This document shows, piece after piece, positions 1 through 12,800 of a stretch of 64,000 nucleotides of DNA (the first letter of the stretch is position 1; each line of letters begins with the position of its first letter). Both the position numbers and the translations under genes were made by a program. Below the pieces are notes generated by a model, which was not told the origin of the DNA, did no database searches, and was given only the letters and a program-made list of their open reading frames with translations. This DNA is from Vitellaria paradoxa (Eukaryota > Streptophyta > Magnoliopsida > Ericales > Sapotaceae): positions 11,935,167 to 11,999,166 of the forward strand of contig CM034236.1 in the NCBI GenBank assembly GCA_019916065.1, in the 5' to 3' direction.

Positions 1-446
1 ACACTGACTAGACAAGACCCACCGATGGCGAATGAGGGGGAACAAGGGCTAACGACCAATGAGCAGGAGAAGCAGCAAACAACGAAGCAAGAATGCAAAC
101 GAAGTCAGATCATTTGGGTGATGAACGAGAGCAGCGAGCGACGAATTCATCTGAAGGCGACGAGAATCACGAGCTTTGGCAAGGGAGAACTCCACGAATC
201 ACATGCGCTTCTTTGCGTCAAGGAGTCTTCAACAGTTGATGACTGAAATCACCAATTAAAACTTATGGGGAACACTAGAATCAACGAGAACTGATCGGAG
301 TTGCTGGCAAGGAATTTCTCTCCGACTGGAATTGGCGACAAGGACCAATTGAGATCAGTGTGCGCTGACAGCAAACCTTAGCTATCGTTGACCATTAGAT
401 TTTTTTTTTTTTTTGGGTGAAAAACAATGGAACTGCTCTGGTATTA
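1..446 (-). mobile_element. Ty1-copia internal leader region, partial (minus strand)
   Basis: This is the stretch internal to a copia-type LTR that begins at 447. At 435-446 lies a degenerate copy of the initiator-Met-tRNA primer-binding site; read on the minus strand it resembles TGGTATCAGAGC with three mismatches. The rest is AG-rich sequence with repeated AGCGAGCGACG-like words, similar in style to the leader of the second copia element at 10560-10903. A 73-codon open frame at 25-246 (+) lies on the wrong strand for the element and looks like chance. The element continues leftwards out of the window, so gag/pol content cannot be judged. Confidence 0.55.
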
Positions 447-639
447 GGTTGAATAATACTAGAGTAAAATAGGAGAATGAATTATTTTCCTCATCTCTCT
501 CGTATTGTATTTATATTGATGAATTACAATCAAATTAGGAAATAATCCTCCTATTAGGATACACATCAATTTTAGGAAATATAATCACAGCTCATGAATC
601 AAATCCTAGCTATCCTAGAATATTCCAAGGATTCTAACA
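447..639 (-). repeat. Copia 5' LTR (minus-strand element)
   Basis: A 193-bp LTR. On the + strand it runs from GGTTGAATAATAC (expected TGTTG, first base changed) to GGATTCTAACA. It directly abuts the degenerate primer-binding site at 435-446, as expected of the 5' LTR of a minus-strand copia element. It holds the TATTGTATTTATATTG and CCTATTAGGATAC type AT-rich words usual in such LTRs. The partner LTR would lie left of the window. The candidate target duplication to look for there is GTACT (640-644). Confidence 0.6.
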
Positions 640-1142
640 GTACTAGAGCGGATTTTCAACTGGACCTCACCATAGTTCATGCTATGCCTATGTCCACACC
701 GATTAATGTGAGGGAGGTTGTTAGAAGTTGTTCCACAATGGCTCATGAGAAAAGTTAATTCTCCCACATAAGAGATGGACTTCTCTCACCTTAACACTTA
801 GGTTTTAAGGTTAAGATCCATATTCTTATGTGATGTTGGGATTCTTTAACACCCGTTATTATGATGACACTATTATTTTTAAAGAAACCACAAATCAAAG
901 CCAACACAGCCACCATACTTGGCACATGAATTAAATTAATAGGTTGTATAATGGAAACCTTAGGATTATGGATGTTTTGAAGAGAGGTAATTGTTAATTA
1001 TTGGGGGTTCTGCTAATGGTGGAAATTTTGCTCCACTGGACATAATCATGCTTTCATGATAATAGCACTTGGTATTGTATTTTTTTCCTTTTTTTTTAAT
1101 ATATGTTTTATGTTTACATTTCTTCTTGACTTTTTATTCTAG
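640..1142. other. Intronic DNA with a possible small LTR-like remnant
   Basis: This is intron sequence upstream of exon a. A segment at about 719-851 starts TGTTAGAAGTTG and ends TTCTTTAACA, with short-LTR style text such as CTCCCACATAAGAG between. No target duplication is visible and the call is weak. The last 60 bases are a T-rich polypyrimidine tract leading into the acceptor TTCTAG at 1137-1142. No coding sequence is seen. Confidence 0.35.
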
Positions 1143-1259
1143 ATTGAATTGCCACCGCCTCCTGTTGGTGAAGGTTCATCTTATGAAGTTCTATGCAAGG
1201 ATTTGCGCCCATCCTTAGATTGGTGTCCCCAGAATGGTTGGAGTGTTCCTACTCCTAAG
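1143..1259 (+). CDS. Exon a of the unrecognised gene
   Basis: 39 codons, entering and leaving in phase 0. It begins IELPPPPVGEGSSYEVLCK and ends NGWSVPTPK. The acceptor is TTCTAG after a T-rich tract; the donor is AAG|GTGGTT, weaker than consensus. Reading through the donor gives 17 more codons before a stop. Confidence 0.68.
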
Positions 1260-3749
1260 GTGGTTCCTTTGCTTCTCATTTGCCATCCGTATCCGTGTGT
1301 TTTTCTTTGAAATAAACCTCTATTTATTTGTCTATTTGGTATTTTGATAGTTGCAGAAATTAATTTATGATCACAATATTTACGTTCTAAATTCAATTCA
1401 GATGGATAGGAATAAGGGAAGGAAATGAACAATACTAAACATGGTTGTTAAAATCCCGATTTGGATCTTATGATCTTACAATTTTATGAACAATCCCGAT
1501 CCTATAAAAAATCCCTTGAAGATTGGATATTACGATTTTGGTGTAGTATCTTATGGGATCTTAGAATCCTGATGAAATTCGATATAAGGTTCATACTTTC
1601 TTTGCTTAATTGCTTTTAATTGTTTTTATAGTAACTTTGTTTAATTGTTTTAACATGTTTAAAAATATAAGGACCTATTTGGTAAACTTCAACTCTTTGT
1701 AAAAATTGAATTTTGGTGAAAAAACTGGTTTTATGGGGAACCATTACTAATGTGATAGAAAGTTAACGTTTACAAAAAGTTACAACTTAGAGTGTTTTTC
1801 CCAAAAGTGTGTTTGGTAACTATAATAAATTGACACTTTTTTTTTTTTTTTTAACAAAAAGTTCTTGATATATAAAAGTTAACGTCTTTTATGTTTGGGG
1901 AAATTAGCAACTTTTGGCAAAAAAACCAGTTTCAGAAAAAAAAATACCAAATTTTGGAGGTGGCAGGCACTAGAGCCCTATGGCAGTGATGGCTGGTCCC
2001 ACTGCTCCTTTGAGTGCCTTTTGCGCTCAGTGTCGGAAAGAGGTGCTTCTATAGTGAAGGTGCTAAAACCTAAAACTAGGTGAACTGACTTCTGAAACTT
2101 AAACGAATGAATTCCCACTTGCTGCATTCTTTTGACTAAGCTAGCATGATCGAATATGTTAACAAAGATTCTTGCAACTTTGCTTTCAGGGGCATGTTCA
2201 CCAAATGGGCCCATGATCACAATTTTTGCATTCTAAATTCAATTCACATGATAATACTTCAGTAAAGGAAGGAAAAGAACAGTAGTATGCATAATTGTTA
2301 AAATCCCAATAGAAATCAATGTTCCCACAATTTTACGTTGCATTTTAAGCCAATCAGTCCCAATCCTATAAAATATCCCTTGAATATTTTTGATCTTACG
2401 ATTTTGGTTTAGTATCTTATGGGATCATAGAATCCTGATCTGGATCACTATGCAGTCCAATATACATATTTTACACTGTTTAAATCAACTAAAAATAAAT
2501 TATACCAAACCAAAATATGCTAAAACAATAAATTATAATAATTGATATTTATAAATATGATTTATATATCTCTCGCTAACTTTGATCCACTATACTTTCA
2601 GTAACAAATACTGGGACATCCTTCTTTTGTCTTTCTTTCGGTTAGTCTTCGTAAGGAGAAAACCGTATGCCTTGGTTTACATAATATATCATTAAAATTT
2701 TCTCATTTCGTTTTTCTAATTAATGAAATAGTTGAATATTGTTTTTTATTTTTCCATTTTTTTCTTATTATTTTTAACTATTAATCATTAAACTAAAAAA
2801 CTCTTATTCAACATCTTTTCTATTTTACCCTTTTTTTATTAATATTTTTAACTTTGGAGTATAAAATGTTCTATTACTAAAACTTATTCTCTCCCTACCC
2901 CTTCTCTTGCTTTGTGATGAAATGCAGAACTTTTATTTTTAAGCCTTTTAATATGTTTGTTTAAACTATGGGTATTATTCTTTGCAAAACTTTTAATTTT
3001 TGTGTAATTTACTAAATTATGTTCATATAAAAACAGTTATTTATGTTTTCCCTTTATAGTACGGTATTAGGATCCTCGATTTGATTGTTTTGTAAGCCCC
3101 TCCGACGATCCAATGTAGGTTCTTGATTTTGACTTACATTGGTATTAAAATTGTTGATCTTGAGGTTAGGTTAGGTTTTGCATTGTAAAACATTTGAAAC
3201 ATAAAAAGTTTAGAACTCATTCCTTTGCGGAAGAAGCTAATAGCTTCCATTAACATTTGTTTAATTTATGTACTAAACTCAAGTTAACCTTTTCCTAATT
3301 AAATGGATCGGCTACGTAGATCCTTTTCTTCCTAACATTTTTTTCGTAATATATATTCTTTAATTTGCTATTGGTGGGGATCCGAGTAAGCCTCTCTGAC
3401 GATCTAACATAGGGTCTTGATTTTGACAACCTTGGTACTAAAATTGTTGATCTTAAGGTTAGGTTAGGTTTTACATCGTAAAACATTTGAAACATAAACA
3501 TGTTCAGAACTCATTCCTTTGCGGAAGAAGCTAATAGCTTCCATTAACATTTGTTTAATTTATATAGTCAACTCAACCTTTTCCTAATTAAATGGGTCGG
3601 GTACATAGATCTTTTTCTTCTTAACATTTTTTCTTAATATATATTCTTTAATTTGCTATTGCTGGGGATCTGACCATCTGAGAACCATGCTAACCGTTAT
3701 TTATATCAAGATTAATGGAGATCAGCATAGTTAGAATCAAGATGATTGG

Positions 3750-3809
<60 letters not shown>

Positions 3810-6800
3810 ATTGATGAAAGGGGATATTTTTGATCCCCTTAGAAAGGAAAGGGAAGGAGGGCAACATACATATAGGCTAGGAAAAGTCCTTTAGGAGGTG
3901 GGATAAGATGCCGCATCCACTTAGCAGCGAATCCTACCCCATATCAACTTGACCCTTTATGGTAGGACAATTTCCAGTGATCTCTCCCTTGACTAGTTGA
4001 GGGGGCCTTGACGAATCCATTGATTTTAGCAACCAAATTAGTGGACCCGATAAACCCACTAGTAAATGAGAATTCTTTAGTGAGGAGAATCCTTGAGCCT
4101 TGCTTCCAAGCGTGGAAAAACCTTAGGGCACTCCAATAAGAGCCTTCATGGCTGACCTTTTAGCAGGGATATCTTGCGAGGGCATTCCCTTTGTTCCCAC
4201 TTGTAAATGAGAATTCTTTAGTGAGGAGAATCCTTGAGCCTTGCTCCAAGCGCAGAAAAACCTTAGGGCACTCCAATAAGAGCCTTCATGGTTGACCTTT
4301 TAGCAGGGATATCTTGCGAGGGCATTCCCTTTGTTCTATGGTCATTCATCATTGTGTTGACTTAGCCCAAGTTCCCACATCTTTAAATCATGAAAACATG
4401 ATGGTGGGCCACTAGTGGAGGGGGGTATGAATTAACCAGTAATTTTAGTTTTATTCTAGCTAAAAAATTTATGCGTCTAAAAGAAGACATAAAAACGAGC
4501 AATAAAGAGGTGTTCAGGAATTTGGCATGTTGTATGGTGAAGAGGGTTGGAGGATAGCTGAGCCTTTGGATGATTTGAAGGGGGGGGCTCCTTGGAGCAC
4601 AAATGAAATAGGATTAAAAAAAGGGAGGAATTTGGGGGAATTGCAAGAAAGGAGGAAATCAGTTTGAGACAAAAATCTAGAGAGTTATTGCTCAAGGATG
4701 TGGATTGTAACATTGGTTTCTTCCACATAATGGAAAATGCACATGAGAGATCCAACTTCATTAGGCATATTTAGATTGGGGATACAGTTTTGTGAGAGGA
4801 GTCGGAAATTAGAGATGGTATTGAAAGCTTCTATAAGAATCTATACTTAACACCATAGGATGGAGACCAAAGCTTGATGGGATTCACTGTAATTAGTTGG
4901 CACATGAAGAAAGGTCGCTGCTAGAAGATACCATCTCGGAGGAAGAGGAGATGAAGGCGTTGAAAGAGCCTAATGGTGATAAAGCCCTAGTCCCATATGG
5001 AATGATTGGCGTACGTCCAATGTTGCTGGAGTAGTGTGAAAGAGGACTGATGTCTGAGAACGCTTTTGTTGGGAGTAGACAAATCCTATATGCGGCTCTC
5101 GTGGCAATCGAATGTGTTGATTTCAGACCATGGGGGAAACTCCTAGGTTTGATGTGCAAGCTAGATATCGAGAAAGCCTATGGTGATATTAATTGAGATT
5201 TTTTGATATATATTTTGGAAATGATGTCTCTTGGTCTCAAATGGTGGCAGTGGATCAAATGGTATATGTCTTCGGTGAGACTTTTGGCCTTAGTGAATGG
5301 ATCTCCAGCTAGATTTTTTCTGTCTCATAGAGGGCTTAGGCTAGGGGATCCTCTTTCAACCTTACTTTTCATGTTGGTAATGGAAGATCTAAGCTGATTG
5401 TTTGACAGAGTGGTGAATTCTAGCTTTGTTGATGGTTTTGAGGTTCACGGCTCAAGGGAAAATTCAGTCCCATTATCTCGCTATATGTAGATGACACTAT
5501 CATTTTATGCAGGGCCTTGGCAGAGGCAGGACAAATGGGTGCCCTACATATGGGTTTTTATGCATTGATGCAATTTCTAGACAAAATATCAATTTGGAAA
5601 AATATTCTTTGATTCCTGTGGGCCTTATTCCTAACATGGAGGGATTGGCTTCAATTCTGGGTTGTAAGATGGAATAATTGCCTATTGATTATCTCGGTCT
5701 CCCTCTAGGATCTCCTTTTGAAGCTCGATAGGTATGGGATTCTATTATTGAAAGATACCAGAGGAGGTTGGCTAGTTGGAAGCAGCAATATCCATCCAAA
5801 TGAGGAAAGCTGACCTTGATCAAGAGCACTCTTTTGAGCGTTCCAACTTGCTTCATCTCCTTGTTATTCATTGCTGCATCGGTCACCAAAAAGTTGGATA
5901 AATTGCAAATTGATTTTTTGTGGATCGGGCTTGGGGATGCAAAAAAAGCATTATGTGGTGGTTAAAAAGCATGGACACTGACTTGGGATATCGACATGAC
6001 ATGACACGAATGCTTTGACTTATCAATTTTAAAAACAATACAAGGACATGATGGGGTGAGGACTAAATAAAAATCTGTATTTTCATATAATTTTATATGT
6101 TTTAGATATTAATATTTTGTTCAATACAATAGAAATAATGCAATATAACACTTAATAAAATAAAAAAACCAAGTATTTCATAACTTGAAGTGGACAAAGA
6201 AGTTACGTGATGATTACATTTCATCCAAAATGATAATAACTAAAAAGAAGTCACGCAATTCATCCAAAACGATGGCTAAAAAATCATTTTAATAGAACAT
6301 TATTCTATGAATTTATAAACCAAAATGTTATTACATTTCTTCAAATCATCCAAATATAAAATAACAAATGAAGAGCTTTTTCACTTCTATTTTATAATTT
6401 ATTTTATTAGCAAGTCAACCCACTTAAAACCTTCATGTATTGTAAGAAACCTTGCTATGTTCAAAATGAGTCCGCGACATGTCCAAACAAAGAAATAATA
6501 AAAAAAATTTGACACAGCAAATGTGAGTTAGTGTCTCAAGTGAATTCGACTCAAAGATGGCAATGTCAAAGGTGTGAGTTCCATGCTTTGGTGGACTAGA
6601 CTTTGGTGTGCACCCCTTTTTGGTAGGGAGGTTTAGGGAATCAGAAGGCTTAACAACTATAATTAGGTCTTATTGGGCAAATAGTTATGGAGATTGTGCG
6701 CGAGAGGGATAAGCTTTGGAAGAGGGTAGTGATAATGAAGTGCAAAACATCTTGGGATGATTGGGCTTCCAACGAGGTAACAAATTCTCATGGAGTAAGG

Positions 6801-9800
6801 GGGTGGTGGGGAATTCGATTGTTATGGGAGAATGTTAGCCAATGCACTTCCTTCAAAGTTGAGGGTGGAATCATTAGTGGTGCAATGTCCAAAGGTTAAA
6901 AGAGGCATTCCCATTTCTATTTCAGGTAGTTCAAGATCTAAGGGCTTCGGTTGCGGACTTTGCTTGAATATTTGGCTCGCTTTTGGTTTGGGAAATTACT
7001 TTCAGAAGAGACCTAAATGATTAGGAGATTGAGGAGTTTATGGCATTCATTAAGCTTCTTTATCATCTTTTCCTTTCTTTTGAGGAAGAGGATCCTACGT
7101 ACTAGAACAAGTCAATGTCCGAATGATTTGAGATAAATCATTCTATAAGGCCCTCACCTATTGGCAACACAATAATTGCACATGGAAAGAGATTTGGTCA
7201 GTAAAGGTTCATATGAAGATAGCACTTTTGTATTTATAGCCGTTCATTGAAGGCCCTTGATCGTGGAAAATTTAAGAAGAAACCACCATATTTTGAAATC
7301 GGTGTTGGATGTGCAAAGCCAATGGCGGATTAGTGAATCACCTCTTATTCATTGTGAAGTGGCAAGAAAATTATGGTCCCTCGTTCTCATCCAGTTGGGC
7401 ATGGCATGGGCCTACCCTAGACAAGTGATGGACCTATCTTAGGCATTGGGTGGATGGGTGAAGCCTATAAAAAGGAAGGGGAGGAAGAAAGATTAGATGC
7501 AGAATATGCATGGCCTTTGTGTGGATTATTTGGAGTGAAGGCAACAACATTATTCTTTGAAAAGATAGAGACCGCCGCTCTATGGGCTAAAAAATTGCCT
7601 TCTTGGCCTTTCGTATAGTTGGTTTGCAGAAGGAAAAGAACCAAGTGTGACTCAGTTGGAAATAATAATTATAAGTGAAAGTAAAAGAGGTACAAGATTT
7701 TAACGAGGAAAACTCATACTGGGGAAAAAACTCTGAGTCTTTCACTATAAACACAATTTGGTTACAAAGACTCAACCTCTCGATACATTTGAATCCACGA
7801 ATCTATATTATTGACTTTTTACTCGAGTCCTTGATGAAGACCGAATCCTTGGCAACTTGTTGAATTTATAGCACGCACAATTCAAACTCTTTCGAATCAC
7901 CAATGCTTATAGAATGATGAGTTTGTTGGCTAAGAATAAGAGAAAACTAAGATCTTTTGATTTCTGAAGCTCTTTCAATGTGTTTTCAACGGTTTTTTTT
8001 TTTTTAAATTACCAAAAAAAAAAATAAAACCGTAGAGACATCCTAGAATGTATATAGCATGAAATCCCAGACAAATAGGATTTTGAAACGTAATTTAAAA
8101 ATTGCCAAATCATATATCATGGTCTTCCAGCGGGATCCCACGGCTTCCTTGTGAGCTTTCTGTGATAACATGATTTTCTAGCTTTTCTGAGTCTTTAAAA
8201 TAGACCATTCTAATCCTAAATTCTGTTGCCTTAATCTATGTCTAGTTCTTTATGGATTAGAACTCTATTTTGATCATGGAATGCCAATCTAGTGAAATAT
8301 AACTTAAAAATTGGATTTGTAGAAACTTTTGAATAGTTTGATTGTTGGTGGACCTTCACTCATATTGACCTTTTGGACCTCCTTTTTGCATCATCTTGAT
8401 GCTTCTGTAATGATATTTCATTGATTACTCATAAAAAAATAGAAGGAAAATTATTTTCAACATAACATTATAACTATATCTGTGTACTCTCAATAAGATA
8501 GGACACAAATATTTTCAATTATAACTGCAATACTTATGGTAGTAGTGATATTTGTGTATTATCGATTTTGTACCATAGAACAATTTCCCCCATTTGCAAA
8601 ATTACATTTTTAAGGTATATAAGGGCAAAAGTAAAAATTCGGTGGGGGATAAAACCTTAATAACAATGGAAAAAAGTATAATTTATAAGAGAAAAAAGGA
8701 CAAAATTAATAAAATATTGGTGTAATTTTCCAAATTAGTGGGGGCACTTGCCCCCATTGGGCCCTTGATGGGTTTGCCCATTCCCATCTGCCATTATTTT
8801 CAATTATAATTGCAAAGCATATGGTAGTTTTATTATTTTAATAACTTTTTGAGCACTATTATGGAAAATACCATTAGGGTTTGTTTCTGTACAACTTAAA
8901 TGGGAAATAATTAGTTGGAGATACCTAAAACAATCAAAAAACAAAAAAGATTGGTTGGAGACAATTAAACATCCTGAGTGTGTGGATTGAGTCTCTGAAT
9001 TTGTTTGTTTCTCTTGTTGATTCTATAACATCTGAAAGGAAAACATAATGAAAATGGTCAAAAGCGAGTATCTAGATTGGTTTGTTTACTATAACGAAAA
9101 GATAGTCTTTAATCCTAAATATATTTTCTTCCCTCTAAGCATGTTAAGAGGGTTGGGCAACTTGTAACTTATGTGATAAATGCAAAAACATTTGATTGAT
9201 CGCCCTTGTCTTTACCTCTGTCTTGGGGGCTTATATCTATTACATTACACCGTGATTGGAACACTCAATTACTGTTAATATTTCTAATATTTTACTTATC
9301 AAAAAATAAAAAAATATTTTTAATATTTCACTTTGCTCCTGTGTTGGTGGTGCTTTTTTTTTTGGGGGGGGGTATCATGTACTGCTTTTATCCTTTAACT
9401 TAAAAATGGTGCCTTATCATTTTTTTTTTCCTTTTGGCAACAAAAACGAGATTTTGGAAATTGAACTATCAGCTCAAGATATCAAGGTTCTTTTTTTTTT
9501 TTTTTTTTTTTCTTTTTCCCACATTCCCACATTCATTATGAATGGCCCTTTCATCTTGCTTTCCAATTTTAAGATGCCAAAGTAGTTTGTGTACTACTTG
9601 GCATACTGTTTAGGGTTTGTTTGGAGTAAGAAAAAATGAGATAAATTGAGATAAATTGTGGTTTGGAGAGATTTCGTAATGCGTGCAGTGAGAGAAAAAA
9701 GTTGATGTGATATAAAGTTAACAGAGATTTATAGAGATTTTTGGAGATTTTCAGCAAAAAATGGCAAACCAAACGGGTCCTTAATTGCTTTGTTCTTTTT

Positions 9801-12800
9801 TCATTTTGGGTTAAAAAAAGTCTTTACCCCTAGAAGGATTTTAACCATTGGGGAAATCTTCATTGTTGTGTTTTACAAATCAAATGTTTTTGCCCCTATA
9901 TTTCTGTTTTTTATAAGTAAATCCTCCTCCATTTCTATTGTTACCTCTTGAAATAAAAGAAGAAATAAAATATTGAAAAGAAAAGAATTGTATTAATGTG
10001 TGTATTGAATACAAAAGAATAGCAACCCTATTTATAGAGGCGCCAAAGTAAAATCAGAATAGAAATAGGAAACTAAATTAAAATAGAAGTAATAAACAAT
10101 AAGAAAACCTATAATGAAAAGGAAAACTTAATTTACTAAACTAAGCACGAAATATCCTAATAATATATAGAATATATTTTAACATCCTCCCGCAAACTCA
10201 AGATGGTAAGACAGAGACCAGCTTGAGTTTGGAAATAAGTGAATGAAAACTGCCTGGTGATAAAGATTTAGTAAGAATATCGGCCAACTGTTCACGAGAC
10301 TCAATTGGAACAAGTCCAAGAACACCTTCCCGTAAGTTATGACGAATAAAATGACAGTCAATCTCAATATGCTTGGTACGTTCATGATAGACATCATTAT
10401 GAGCGATAGCAATAGCATTACGGCTATCACAATGAATAGGAGTGCTAGAAGGCTAAGAAACACCAATATCCTGAAAGAGTCACCGTAACCATAAAAGCTC
10501 AGAAGTCGCAGCGGCAAGAGCACGATACTCAGCCTCAGTGCTAAGTATCCAATAGTGTGTGCTTTCCCAAACATTGTATTGTTTGTTGCAGAGTAGAAGA
10601 ACTCACTCCGAGGCGATCGAGACTCAGACAGAGGCGCAACGCCAGGAACGAGACAGAGGCACAACGCCAGGAATGAGACAAGGGTATTAAGAATCAGACA
10701 GAGGCACAACTGCTGGAAATGAGACAAAGGCGCAACGCCAAAAAAACTAGACAAAGGTACAATGCCGGAAGAAATTAACGCCAGAAGTAATATGAAACTG
10801 GATAAAGTACCAGCGGAGGTGACTGTAATGGCAGGAAGGGCAACACCGACAGCCAAAGATGGGATCGTTGGGTGCCTAAACTACCCAGGATCAAAAACCA
10901 TAAGCTCTGATACCATGTTGAAATAAAAGAAGAAATAAAATATTGAAACGAAAAGAATTGTATTAATGTATGTATTGAATACAATAGAATAGCAACCCTA
11001 TTTATAGAGGTGCCAAAATAGAATCAGAATAGAAATAGGAAACTAAATTAGAATAGGAATAAGAAACAATAAGAAAACCTATAATGAAAAGAAAAACTTA
11101 ATTTACTAAACTAAGTACGAAATATCCTATTAATATATGGAATATATTTTAACATTACCGATGATAACTCTTATTTCTCCAGTGGCTGCTGATCCATTGA
11201 AGTACCACACAAATATTTGACCTATTAATTGTTTTCAGGATGCAGTATGTTTTCTGTATTTCTATGCTCATCTCACATGTAGTTTGAATGCCTCTTCGCT
11301 GTTTAAAGCCTGGAAGCTGTCTCTTCAGTCATACATTCTGCTTTTTTCCTGGTATAACTTACCTGCTTGCATTTACATGGTACAGAAATGGGAAAGCTAT
11401 CATCCTTGTGCTCGACTTGTTGAACCTGTGAGTCAAGAAGGTAAGTACAGCACCTGGCTAAACATCGCAGGCTTAGTGTTTGAGGGAATTTGCAAGTTAC
11501 ATTATTATTTCAAGAGGAATTCAGGTTCTATCTCGAATGAATGCATCTGTAGATATTTTAATGCATTTTGTTGTGGGTGCTTAAGTTGCATGACCTCATA
11601 TGTAGGGGATATGCTCGGTATCTAGGAAGCACAGACACTTTGGAGGCTAGCATATAGGTGTCGCTTACTCTTTGGATATGGACATGTGATTGACACACAG
11701 TAGACGTGTCTGCTTTTGAAACTTTTTTTTTTGGCTTCGGACACACTAGGGACATGCATGGGACACATTTAGGACACTTGACCAGTTTTTTATTCCTTAA
11801 TTTATCCTTCAACACGTTTCAATGGTAGTACAAAATGTTTATCATGAATTTTCTTTATTTCTTCTTTAAGCATCCTTGAAGGGTTTACCTTTTTATTTTT
11901 GTTTGAACAAGGGATGGTTGTTAATTTGTTTTCATGTTATGATTTGTTTTATGATAGAGCCGTTTTTTTTTTTTTAATGTGTGTTGATTTGCCTTTTTTT
12001 TTTTCAAATTTAATAGAAGGTAACTTGATTTGCCTTTTTTTTTTTTTTCAAATTTAATAGAAGGTAACTGTTATATGAAGGATATGACGACAATTTAGGT
12101 ATAGAGCACATGATTTTGTTTTTTAATTCTAATTAGTGTTTTCTTGTAATTTTTTTAATATTTGAAAATAAAATATTTATAGATATGACATAACAATATA
12201 TAAAATATTTTTTTTTTTTTTGCATTTTCATGTTATAATTTATTTTATGATAGAACTAATTTCTTTTTTTTTTTTAATAAATAATGTGTTGATTTGCTGT
12301 GTGCTGCATTTTTTTTTTAAATTTATGTGTTAGGTGTTCGAATCGTGTTCTGTCATTTATCACATGTCGGTATCCTTGCTTCCTATATCAATATACTTGG
12401 CGTGAATTGTTTTTGTATAACTATTCAACATTCATCGGAAGCTAGAAAACTATTCAAGTCATGTTTGCAATCTGGTTGCATTTGCAGTTATTCAGTGCTT
12501 TATATATTTCATAGCTCAAGTAGGGGGAGATGCTAACTGGATATTCTTGATAACTCTCACTGGAGCCACTTTCTTGTTTTACAGAGATGCAATGATTATT
12601 GAACTTACATCCTTATTAAAATTACAAGGAATGAGAGTAGTTGAAACTAAAGAGATTTAATTGGAATTAGAGAAAGGATTAAGGGGTGATTTGTCTGTGT
12701 TAATCAACCCTGTTAACCACACATCTTATTTATGCTAATATCCAAAATACCAAAAAATACAATAATATTCCTACTTTTTAACATTGTATCTTAAGTTGAA

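Larger units (their letters stand above)
9941..11159 (-). mobile_element. Copia LTR element, deletion derivative, with target duplication
   Basis: A complete minus-strand insertion. The 5-bp target duplication TTACC lies at 9941-9945 and 11155-11159. LTRs of 239 bp each are at 9946-10184 and 10916-11154. The primer-binding site complementary to initiator Met-tRNA is perfect at 10904-10915 (TGGTATCAGAGC on the minus strand). The polypurine tract is at 10185-10201 (GCGGGAGGA on the minus strand). The 731-bp interior keeps only the RNase H C-terminal end of pol (10190-10560) joined to leader repeats; gag, protease, integrase and reverse transcriptase are missing. It lies antisense to the host gene, in the intron between exons a and b. 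LTRs differ at roughly a dozen sites by eye, so the insertion is comparatively young. It cannot transpose without help from a related element. Confidence 0.92.

Noticed and set aside
25..246. 73-codon + strand ORF at the left edge
   Set aside because: Lies in the leader of a minus-strand copia element; wrong strand and no gene signals.
3070..4340. CRISPR-like array
   Set aside because: Two long tandem copies without short repeats and unique spacers, in a plant nuclear intron.
10179..10856. 225-codon minus-strand ORF, hydrophobic
   Set aside because: It is a shadow frame over the copia RNase H fragment and leader repeats; the true motifs read in another phase.
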